DNA of 64,000 nucleotides from Piscinibacter sp047602365 (GTDB lineage Bacteria; Pseudomonadota; Gammaproteobacteria; Burkholderiales; Burkholderiaceae_C), in contig JASGHM010000001.1 in NCBI GenBank assembly GCA_047602365.1, forward strand, positions 992,001 to 1,056,000, given 5' to 3'. The notes under the pieces were generated by a model. It saw only the letters and a program-made list of their open reading frames with translations. It did no database searches and was not told the DNA's origin. A program made the position numbers and the translations under genes. Shown in pieces: positions 27,570-34,276 of this stretch. Position 1 is the stretch's first letter, and each line of letters begins with the position of its first letter.

Positions 27570-27599
27570 GTTGTTACGCGGGATGTCGCGAATAACAAC
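27570..27599. promoter_or_regulatory. inverted repeat upstream of the recombinase-like gene
   Basis: GTTGTTA (27570-27576) and TAACAAC (27593-27599) are inverted arms enclosing a nested CGCG/CGCG pair. It is 42 bp upstream of ATG 27641, a suitable place for an operator of the recombinase-like gene. Confidence 0.4.
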
Positions 27600-27640
27600 C
27601 GCCCCGGCGATCTGGCTAGACGTGGTTTTGGGAGCAAACC

Positions 27641-29579
27641 ATGTCCTTTGACCGAAACCTCACCCCGACTGGCACCGCCGAAGACTCGCTTGCGCAAGGT
27701 GCGCCTGACTCCGTCCCGTCGGTTCTCACCTATGCCTCCCTGCTCAACGCGCTGCGCGGACTCGACGCACATCCGAACTCCGATGCATCCGTTGACTCGC
27801 CAGCCACGCGCAACCGGCGGTCGGCCTTGCGCCGGTTCATGCAGTCGGCTCACAAGCGCGACGCCGACCAGGTTGGCGACGAGCTGGGCCGACGGCTTCG
27901 TCGTTGCCCTGGCCGCCTTCAAGAAGTGGGAGCAGCAGCGGGGAACGGCGGTTTCGACCGTGCGCTCCCGTTGCTCGCACCTTCGGGCCATCCAACGACT
28001 GGCGGCGAAACACGCCGGCATGGCGCCGTCGTTCGCCTCGCTGCTCGACCGTGCCATCAGTCAGTCCGGCCACTCGCTAGCCTGGCTCGAACGGCAATCC
28101 GGGATTGGCGCGCTTTCACTCGGTCAGTGGCGCCGAGGCATCTCGTCGCCTGGTCGCCTGCGCAAGCACTTGCCTCAGCTCGAGGCAAGCCTTGGCCTGA
28201 AGGCCGGCACCTTGCTCGATGCCCTCCCAAGCCGAGTGTCGCGACCCATGGGCTATGGCGTGGGTGAGCGCATCGGTTCGACCCGCTTCCGTTCAAACCT
28301 GCGCGCCCGCGCGGCCGAGCGCCCGTTCTCCCTGCCTGAAGCTGGCGACCTGCTCCAGGAGGAATGGCGACAGCTCCTCGACTTCAAGACGGCCGAACTG
28401 CCTCGGATGCGTCGTGAGCGACGCGCCCAATGGCGCGCCAAGCCCGCGCGCATGTGCAAGCCGATGCGACCTGCCTGGTGCTGCACGCTGCGCGACGGCC
28501 GCGTGTCGCCGAGCGGCATGGCAGCTTGGGTCCAGGTGCGCCAATACCTCGGCTGGCTTCAGCTCGACGTTGCCCACCAGGGCGCCGGGCTGTCGTCGAC
28601 ACAAGCCCAGACGTTGGCTCGGTTGGCTGACGCAGAGCGGGTAGTCGCCTTCATCCACTGGCGCGCCGAACGCGCGGGCGGCCTGAACACGGGTGCGCTC
28701 ACGTTCCTCCACACGGTCAACTCGCTGTTGCATCCGCGAGGTGGTTGGCTCACCCAGTCGCCCTGGCTTGCCGAAGCCGCACCCGGCTTGCTCGGCGACC
28801 GCACGACCTGGGCGGCTCACTGTGCCGCGACCTTCGAACGCCTGAAGGCCTTCACGGCGACGGTAGCGCAGACGGCAAGGCCGACGCGCGACGTGGAAGA
28901 GGCTCTGAGGCCACTCCTGGACACTGCCAATCCCATGGCCTTTCTGCACGAGATGCTGGAGCGCATGGAGGCGGACATGCCGGCCCAGACGCAGCCCGTG
29001 CTTCGAGCAATCCATCAGCGCGACATCGCACTCGTGACGCTGCTGATGGCCAGCCCGATGCGCATCGGGCAGCTGAGCGCGTTGGAGGTCGGTGCGGGCT
29101 CGGACCAGAACCTGGTACGACTGGCCAGCGGATGGCGCCTGCAGTGCTCCGGTGAGCGCTTCAAGAACGGTGCCACCACGATGGCCAAGGGCTTGCGCGT
29201 GGACCTCGACGACGACGTCACGCGCGCGTTCGACCGGTACTGGCGTGAAGGTCGTGATGTGCTGTTGGCCGGCCGGACTTCCCGCTTCTTCTTCGCGGGC
29301 CGTTGGCGCTGGGATCCAACACGCCCCTGCGAGAACCTGGAAGACCGCCTACAGCTGCTCACGGAGCGCTACATCCCCGGCTGCGATGGCTTCCGGGGCC
29401 ACGGCTGGCGCCACTTGCTCGCCACGGCGTGGCTCATGGAGCACCCCGAGGACTACGGCACGGTCGCCGACCTGCTCGGTGACCGTGTGGAGACGGTGGC
29501 CAAGGCATATCGCCACATCGAGCGGGCGAGCTCCATCAACAAGTTCAACGCCTGGTCCAAGACCCGGCGACGTCCCTGA
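27641..29579 (+). pseudogene. large tyrosine-recombinase-like protein, one-base frameshift as read
   Basis: ATG 27641 has GGGAG eight bases upstream and encodes MSFDRNLTPTGTAEDS, then TYASLLNALRGLDAHP. Around 27889 one extra C shifts the frame; the rest reads on (FVVALAAFKKWEQQRG) to TGA 29579. Corrected length is 645 residues. The C-terminal part looks like a tyrosine recombinase: arginine in SPMRIGQLSALEV, HxxR in HGWRHLLATAWL, and tyrosine in AYRHIERAS. The position of the second histidine is Asp (LLGDRVET). The N-terminal 350 residues are unusually long. It differs from the island integrase and may be a second mobility enzyme or a repurposed one. Confidence 0.65.
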
Positions 29580-29606
29580 GTTCTTCCAACGCCAACAGGA
29601 GGTCCT

Positions 29607-30356
29607 ATGGCACTGCTAATCGACGGCAACGCGAACCCACGCGCTCATGACTACGCCAGCCCGCCCTTCAAGCTGACCGCTCTCTACATCGTCTACACGG
29701 TCGGCCAGAACGCAACCCACTTGAAGGTCGGTGCCATCGTGAAGCAGTCGAAGGACCTAGCGGAGTTGCTGCTCGGCGTACGAGGGCGGGTTCGCCTGGC
29801 AGTACCTTGTGATGGACCCCGCCGCAAGCCAACCCGGCCTCCGACGTACGTATGGGTCATCCTATCGACCATGCCCGTGTTGCGTCATGAGTTGGAGCAG
29901 GCGCTGGTCGACCGCCTGGGTCATCGACAGTTCGACCCGCTGGGTGGACGTCGCGGGGAGTTTTGCGACCCAGGCCGTTTCGGCGAGCTGATGGAGACCG
30001 TCGACAACTGGCGCGGGCGCTTCCCGGACGTGTTCAGCGAGTCGCTTTGGTCCGAAGATGCCGGCGAGAGCTACGTTGCTCCACGACGCTTGTTCCCGTA
30101 CATCGGGGCCACGACAGGGCTATGGGTGGAGCCTGACGCCGACCCCCTTACTGTCGGACTCGGCGGGCAACAGGTACCCACGTGGCGCCGCCATCGCCAC
30201 TTGAAGCAGGTGGTGGCCGCGCGTTCACGCCACGTCGCCGAGTTGATGCGCGGTCACTGCAGCCATCGCATCGACCGGCTGCTTCGAGGACTTGGTGAGA
30301 GCCCCGCGGTCGCATCGGCGCGCGGGGACGCCTACCAGGTGGCGCTGAGTCAGTAG
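29607..30356 (+). CDS. hypothetical protein cotranscribed with the recombinase-like gene
   Basis: This 249-residue protein starts at ATG 29607 with a consensus AGGAGG five bases upstream, 27 bases after the recombinase-like gene. It opens MALLIDGNANPRAHDYASP and has no motif I recognise. The C-terminal part is basic (WRRHRHLKQVVAARSRH), which fits nucleic-acid binding but proves nothing. A strong stem-loop follows at 30381, so the two genes probably form a unit. Confidence 0.6.
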   Translation: MALLIDGNANPRAHDYASPPFKLTALYIVYTVGQNATHLKVGAIVKQSKDLAELLLGVRGRVRLAVPCDGPRRKPTRPPTYVWVILSTMPVLRHELEQALVDRLGHRQFDPLGGRRGEFCDPGRFGELMETVDNWRGRFPDVFSESLWSEDAGESYVAPRRLFPYIGATTGLWVEPDADPLTVGLGGQQVPTWRRHRHLKQVVAARSRHVAELMRGHCSHRIDRLLRGLGESPAVASARGDAYQVALSQ

Positions 30357-30380
30357 CGCCCACCGCAGATGCCGAACGAA

Positions 30381-30404
30381 ACGGGCCCGCTTTCGCGGGC
30401 CCGT
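30381..30404. terminator. stem-loop terminator, bidirectional position
   Basis: ACGGGCCCGC (30381-30390) and GCGGGCCCGT (30395-30404) form a 10-bp stem with a TTTC loop. It lies between the convergent ends of the 249-residue gene (30356) and the small gene ending at 30420. There is no long T-run. Confidence 0.6.
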
Positions 30405-30419
30405 GCCATTGCAGGAGAG

Positions 30420-30641
30420 TTAGTTGACCGGTAGCCAACTCGGCGAGGGGCCTCCCCGCATCCAGGAAAGGAGTTCCCGGGCTTGGCCCAAGGCCATGGC
30501 TTCAGGCGAAGACCCGATTTCCGCCTCCGTTTCGTAGACGCTCGGCAATAGGTTCTCCAGCAGCGCGGCCAAGGTCTCGACCTCGCCCTCGAGTTCAGTC
30601 GCCCACATTTCAAGAATGGCGGCTCTATCGGTCTCGTTCAC
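30420..30641 (-). CDS. small hypothetical protein
   Basis: This 73-residue acidic helical protein (starts at GTG 30641, GGAAG upstream) reads NETDRAAILEMWATELEGEV and later EAMALGQARELLSWMRGG. An upstream ATG at 30701 is open but has no ribosome binding site. No family is recognised. Confidence 0.5.
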   Translation of the reverse strand: MNETDRAAILEMWATELEGEVETLAALLENLLPSVYETEAEIGSSPEAMALGQARELLSWMRGGPSPSWLPVN

Positions 30642-30716
30642 GTGTCTTCCTTCAACAAGGTGGATGGGAAGACGTGTAGGCCCTCCGTTTATTCGGATCA
30701 TGGAACGCTAGAAGAT

Positions 30717-30737
30717 GGGGCCGCACATGGCGGCCCC
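30717..30737 (-). terminator. stem-loop after the 211-residue gene
   Basis: GGGGCCGC (30717-30724) and GCGGCCCC (30730-30737) pair around a five-base loop, 16 bases downstream of the stop of the gene at 30754-31389 on the minus strand. Confidence 0.5.
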
Positions 30738-30753
30738 TTGAAGTGTTGTGTCC

Positions 30754-31389
30754 TCAGTGGCAGTTCAGCCGGCGGTGCTCTGCGGCCTCCATCAGCTGCG
30801 TATCGCTGGCTGCAGCAGCGGGTGTGCACATCGACAAGCTCACCGACTCGATGCGCCGCGGGTCCAGGCCCATTCCGGCGAACGTTTCCCCTTTGGAGAA
30901 CGTCCGCGTCAGTGACGCCAGTGCCCGCATGAAACTCATCAAGGCGGCAGGCCGCGCGCTTTGCGCCTCCTCGAACGCCAGGCGGCACTCGAGGGTCAGC
31001 TCGGGCGTGACCAGCAGCTCGTCCGTCTCGTGCCTGAGCATGAAGCGCGTCCGACCTTCGAGAAGCGCCACGCGCGTCATCTCCTGGACCAGTGGTTCGG
31101 CCAGGTCGAAGACGGTAGCGGCGAAGTGCTGGTCGAGGTGCGCCATCATCACGCCGACCATCTCATGGCCGTTTCGCAGCCAGCCGTGACGGGTGCTGCT
31201 GCCGCCCTGCCTCCTTCCACCGCGGACCATCGCGAGAGGTGCAGCTGCGACGAGCACCGGTGCCGAGCCGAGCTCGAGGTCGCCGCCCGGACCCGTCAAG
31301 GTCATCGCGGGCATGGCAGCGAGGGACGTCGAGTAGACGCGCAGCGGGCAGCCAAAATCGGTTTCGAGCGAGTTGTCCAGAATGTTCAT
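30754..31389 (-). CDS. hypothetical island protein
   Basis: This 211-residue protein starts at ATG 31389 (MNILDNSLETDFGCPLRVY) with AAGGAAC just upstream. It contains RNGHEMVGVMMAHLDQHFA and a long helix-rich C-terminal half. There is no signal peptide, membrane segment or known motif. It lies between hipBA and the small gene ending at 30420, on the same strand. Confidence 0.5.
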   Translation of the reverse strand: MNILDNSLETDFGCPLRVYSTSLAAMPAMTLTGPGGDLELGSAPVLVAAAPLAMVRGGRRQGGSSTRHGWLRNGHEMVGVMMAHLDQHFAATVFDLAEPLVQEMTRVALLEGRTRFMLRHETDELLVTPELTLECRLAFEEAQSARPAALMSFMRALASLTRTFSKGETFAGMGLDPRRIESVSLSMCTPAAAASDTQLMEAAEHRRLNCH

Positions 31390-31494
31390 TGGGTTCCTTT
31401 GTGTTGATGTCCTGGTGAGCCGTGCTCCTTGCATGACTCACTACGTGTAGACACCGCCACAGCGACCCTGAAATCCCGGGCACACCCCCGCCCT

Positions 31495-32862
31495 TCAGCC
31501 TTCTGCCGAGTCCTCCATCGACTGCTGGAACATCCGCGCATGCCGTCGCATGCCGGCCGAGATCGGCTCCCAGGTCCGCGCGGGGAACCCATCAGGCAAC
31601 TCGCTCTCGACAGCATCGAGGACGCTGCCCACGCTGTCGACCATCGCCTGCATGCGCTTCCACACGCCTGGCCCGCAGATGGTTGCCAGACGTTGCCAGT
31701 GGCGCGGCTGGATGTCGCGCAAGCGGTAGTGCGCATTCCGCTCGCCACGGATGGCCATCGCCAGCTTGGCGCGCTGATAAGCGACGAGGTTCGGGCCGTC
31801 CCCGATGATCGGCCACGCCGACAACACGTCGTAGAGCGGCGTCAGGCTGAAACGCCCGCCCCGCTGGTGCCGGAGCGAGAAGTTCTTCGCATGGCCGTCG
31901 GTGGCTGCGAGCAGCCAGAACGCGAGCTGCGAGAGCGCGAGGATGCTGCGGTCCGCTTCCGCGTCCTCGCTCGCGGCGAGCACCTGAAGGCAGTCCTGCA
32001 CCGAGGGTCCGCCGTCGGACTGGTACTTGCGGTCCGGTGCGACGCCCAGCGCCTGGCAGAAGTCCTCCTGCGGCAGGCGGGCAATCCACGCCTCCTCGGG
32101 CGGCTTGAACCGGGCCTTCTGCTCAGTGCCGGCGGCGATGCCCTGCCAGCGCCGGTCGAAGCGCGTCACGACGAGCGCCTTCGTGTCGCCGAATTCCGCC
32201 ATCTCGGTTGTCGCCGTGTCGATTCCGAGCGCCGACATGATCCGCGCGCACAGCCACTCGTTCTCGACCGAGTCGGTCATGTCGGCGCGCATGTTGCCGA
32301 CGAGTCCCAGCGGCAGCTTGAGGATGTGCGTCGTCGGCGTCGCGCCATGAGGGCGATGCCACTTGCCGCCCATGCGCAGCAGCGCCGTCTTCTCCTGGGC
32401 TCCGGCGATCGAGATGCGAAAGTCGTCTTCTTCGCGCTGGCCCAGCGGGGCATCCGATGTGACCGACGCCAGGATGGCCGCGACGTCGCGGTCCTTCAGC
32501 GGTTCGGCCTCGATGCGGTTCCAACCCGCGGGCTCGGCACCGTGCGGCAGCAACTGCACCGCCCCCACGCAGTCGCGCCCGATGGCGGTCAGCAGGTCGA
32601 AGGCGTCGTCCGAGCGGGCGTGAAAGCGCCGACGCAGGCGACGCCGAATGTCCGCGCTGTCTGGCAGGAGGTTCTCGAAGTAGTGGAGCACCGCGTCACC
32701 GCGCTGCTCGAGGCCGGCGGTGAAGGGCAGCGACAGCGAGAGCGCACGCCCCTCCTCGGAACGCGCCCAGGCCTCGTGGTAGCGCAGGACGGGCGTGCCG
32801 GTGCGCAGCGTGGTCCACACGCCCACCGGCAGCCCGTTCATCCAGATGTGAAGCTCGGCCAC
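31495..32862 (-). CDS. hipA: HipA-family serine/threonine kinase toxin
   Basis: This 455-residue protein has the HipA layout: an N-terminal coupling domain (HIWMNGLPVGVW, then LPDSADIRRRLRRRF), the loop ISIAGAQEKTALLR containing the autophosphorylation serine position, and the kinase residues in TDGHAKNFSLRH and PLYDVLSAWP. HipA toxins phosphorylate proteins such as aminoacyl-tRNA synthetases and cause growth arrest. It starts 9 bases after hipB. All expected catalytic residues are visible, so it should be active. Confidence 0.9.
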   Translation of the reverse strand: MAELHIWMNGLPVGVWTTLRTGTPVLRYHEAWARSEEGRALSLSLPFTAGLEQRGDAVLHYFENLLPDSADIRRRLRRRFHARSDDAFDLLTAIGRDCVGAVQLLPHGAEPAGWNRIEAEPLKDRDVAAILASVTSDAPLGQREEDDFRISIAGAQEKTALLRMGGKWHRPHGATPTTHILKLPLGLVGNMRADMTDSVENEWLCARIMSALGIDTATTEMAEFGDTKALVVTRFDRRWQGIAAGTEQKARFKPPEEAWIARLPQEDFCQALGVAPDRKYQSDGGPSVQDCLQVLAASEDAEADRSILALSQLAFWLLAATDGHAKNFSLRHQRGGRFSLTPLYDVLSAWPIIGDGPNLVAYQRAKLAMAIRGERNAHYRLRDIQPRHWQRLATICGPGVWKRMQAMVDSVGSVLDAVESELPDGFPARTWEPISAGMRRHARMFQQSMEDSAEG

Positions 32863-32871
32863 GGCGAGGCG

Positions 32872-33183
32872 CTACCAGGGTTCGTCCGGCGGACGGCGCT
32901 TGCTCGCCACCGCGCGGGTGGCGACGGCGCGCGGCGCTCCGGGCGGCGCGCCAGCAGCGGACTGGGTACCCGTTGGCCGCAACACCATCTGCACCCCCAG
33001 CGCGCTCAGGATGCCGAGGAACTGCTCCACGCTGATGGCAGTGGGATCGTGCTCGATGCGCGTGACCCGCGTCTGCCCGACGCCGAGCACGGCGCCAAGC
33101 TGTGCTTGGCTCAGCCCGCGCGCCTTGCGCAGGGCGCGCAGGTGGCTCGCGAGCTGCCCACGGGATTGGATGAGGTAGTCCAT
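32872..33183 (-). CDS. hipB: HipB-type antitoxin and repressor
   Basis: This 103-residue protein has a helix-turn-helix of the Cro/C1 type (LSQAQLGAVLGVGQTRVTRIE, about residues 24-44) and a proline/arginine-rich tail that probably wraps HipA. HipB proteins neutralise HipA and repress the operon by binding palindromes. Three such palindromes lie directly upstream at 33195-33264. The ribosome binding site is GCAGGG. Confidence 0.88.
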   Translation of the reverse strand: MDYLIQSRGQLASHLRALRKARGLSQAQLGAVLGVGQTRVTRIEHDPTAISVEQFLGILSALGVQMVLRPTGTQSAAGAPPGAPRAVATRAVASKRRPPDEPW

Positions 33184-33194
33184 CCCTGCAGCTT

Positions 33195-33264
33195 ATGCCT
33201 TATAAGGCATTTGCGCAAGAAATGCCTTTAAAGGCATCAAATGCGTTCATGCCTTATCCGGCAT
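33195..33264 (-). promoter_or_regulatory. hipBA operator: three 16-bp palindromes at 27-bp spacing
   Basis: ATGCCTTATAAGGCAT (33195-33210), ATGCCTTTAAAGGCAT (33222-33237) and ATGCCTTATCCGGCAT (33249-33264) share the pattern ATGCCTTNNNNGGCAT, and their starts are exactly 27 bp apart. The first two are perfect palindromes. The first contains TATAAG on the minus strand, a plausible -10, so HipB binding would block the promoter. Confidence 0.8.
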
Positions 33265-33347
33265 ACGGCAGGGCGGAAGATCCACCTGTCCTCGGACTCC
33301 GCACAGACCGGTCATCACGGGCCGCCCCGCAAACGGCTCCCCGCCTT

Positions 33348-33372
33348 CCATGTGCAGTCAAATTGCACATGG
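33348..33372. promoter_or_regulatory. TGCACAT inverted repeat near the right island end
   Basis: CCATGTGCA (33348-33356) and TGCACATGG (33364-33372) are perfect 9-bp inverted arms around a 7-base spacer. The core matches the TTGCACA repeats beside attL, so these are candidate right-end arm sites for the integrase. Confidence 0.45.
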
Positions 33373-33404
33373 ATTGCGCTCCTGCTCGGGTTCCAGGAAC
33401 GACA

Positions 33405-33438
33405 AAACCCGCATGAAACCTAGATTTCATGCGGGTTT
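33405..33438. terminator. terminator stem-loop downstream of tRNA-Phe
   Basis: AAACCCGCATGAAA (33405-33418) and TTTCATGCGGGTTT (33425-33438) form a 14-bp stem with a 6-base loop. Read on the minus strand it ends GGGTTTTG, the form of a rho-independent terminator, 6 bases beyond the tRNA-Phe 3' end. It belongs to the island side and replaces the terminator left behind at 9224-9248. Confidence 0.75.
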
Positions 33439-33443
33439 GCGAT

Positions 33444-33519
33444 TGGTGGCCAAGGGCGGAATCGAACCACCGACACGCGGATTTTCAATCCGCTGCTCTA
33501 CCAACTGAGCTACTTGGCC
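33444..33519 (-). tRNA. tRNA-Phe (GAA)
   Basis: The 76-base minus-strand gene folds as a complete tRNA: acceptor GGCCAAG pairing with CTTGGCC, D arm AGCTCAGTTGGTAGAGC, anticodon stem-loop GCGGATTGAAAATCCGC with anticodon GAA, T arm with GGTTCGATTCC, and encoded CCA. Its 3' half is the 46-bp island attachment sequence, so the gene is reconstituted by the island end. Confidence 0.97.
33446..33491. repeat. attR: 46-bp attachment repeat within tRNA-Phe
   Basis: This copy is identical to 9283-9328. It covers the tRNA from the anticodon stem-loop to the first C of CCA. Crossover is expected in or near the anticodon stem-loop end, as for other tRNA-targeting tyrosine integrases. Confidence 0.92.
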
Positions 33520-33559
33520 GTGAGCCGGCGATTATAGCCCACGCCGGCCGGTGGCCGGA

Positions 33560-34270
33560 TCAGATCGCTCCGCCGCGTTTGTTGCGCGACAGGTCGACGC
33601 CCAGTTGCTTGAGCTTGCGGTACAGGTGGGTGCGTTCCAGGCCGGTCTTCTCGGCCACGCGCGTCATGCTGCCGTTCTCCTGCGCCAGGTGGAACTCGAA
33701 GTAGCTCTTCTCGAACGCGTCGCGCGCCTCGCGCAGCGGGCGGTCGAGGTCGAAGCTCTGCTCCGCCTGCGGGCCCAGCATCAGCGGCGTGGTCGGCAGC
33801 ATCGCGCCGCCGGTCATCGCCGCCTCGACGGTCAGCGCATGGTCCTGCATGTGGTGGTTGTGGTGCGGGTTCGCCGCCGCCGGCCCGGGCCGGCCCGCAC
33901 TGGCCGACGGCTTGGCCAGACCCTGCTCGACGGCGCGCAGCAGCTTCTGCAGCGTCACCGGTTTCTCGAGGAAGGCCATCGCGCCGTACTTGGTGGCCTC
34001 GACCGCGGTGTCGATGGTGCCGTGGCCGCTCATCATGATCACCGGCATGGTCAGCAGCCCGGTGGCGCCCCACTCCTTGAGCAGCGTGATGCCGTCGACG
34101 TCGGGCATCCAGATGTCCAGCAGCACCAGGTCGGGCCGCAGCCGCTCGCGCACCGCGCGCGCCTCGGCCGCGTTCTCGGCCGCCTCGACGGTGTGCCCCT
34201 CGTCGGTCAGGATCTCGGACAGCAACGCGCGGATGCCGAGTTCGTCGTCAACAACAAGAATGATCGCCAT
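33560..34270 (-). CDS. response regulator with receiver and Fis-type HTH domains
   Basis: In this 236-residue protein, residues 1-120 are a receiver domain with the acidic pair in VVDDE, the phosphoacceptor Asp in LVLLDIWMP and the conserved Lys in FLEKPVT. After a proline/histidine-rich linker (PHHNHHMQDH) comes a Fis-type DNA-binding helix-turn-helix (MTRVAEKTGLERTHLYRKLKQLG). The AAA+ sigma-54 activator domain of NtrX is absent, so it is of the ActR/PrrA arrangement. It starts 6 bases after the kinase gene and is its obvious partner. Confidence 0.88.
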   Translation of the reverse strand: MAIILVVDDELGIRALLSEILTDEGHTVEAAENAAEARAVRERLRPDLVLLDIWMPDVDGITLLKEWGATGLLTMPVIMMSGHGTIDTAVEATKYGAMAFLEKPVTLQKLLRAVEQGLAKPSASAGRPGPAAANPHHNHHMQDHALTVEAAMTGGAMLPTTPLMLGPQAEQSFDLDRPLREARDAFEKSYFEFHLAQENGSMTRVAEKTGLERTHLYRKLKQLGVDLSRNKRGGAI

Positions 34271-34276
34271 GGATGG

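Larger units (their letters stand above)
9329..33445. mobile_element. integrative genomic island in tRNA-Phe carrying dnd phosphorothioation and defence genes
   Basis: About 24.1 kb lies between two copies of a 46-bp tRNA-Phe sequence. A tyrosine integrase is encoded immediately inside the left copy, and candidate integrase arm sites lie near both ends. Cargo: a dnd phosphorothioation module, an SBD-HNH endonuclease, a four-gene DGQHR/RelA/GHKL cassette, a second recombinase-like gene and hipBA. The 22-27 kb part is visibly richer in A+T than the core genome. I see no conjugation, replication or phage structural genes, so mobilisation would need help. Confidence 0.88.

Noticed and set aside
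33195..33264. A CRISPR array suggested by regularly spaced repeats
   Set aside because: The repeats are only 16 bp, palindromic, spaced by 11 bp and directly upstream of hipB, which fits operators rather than CRISPR.
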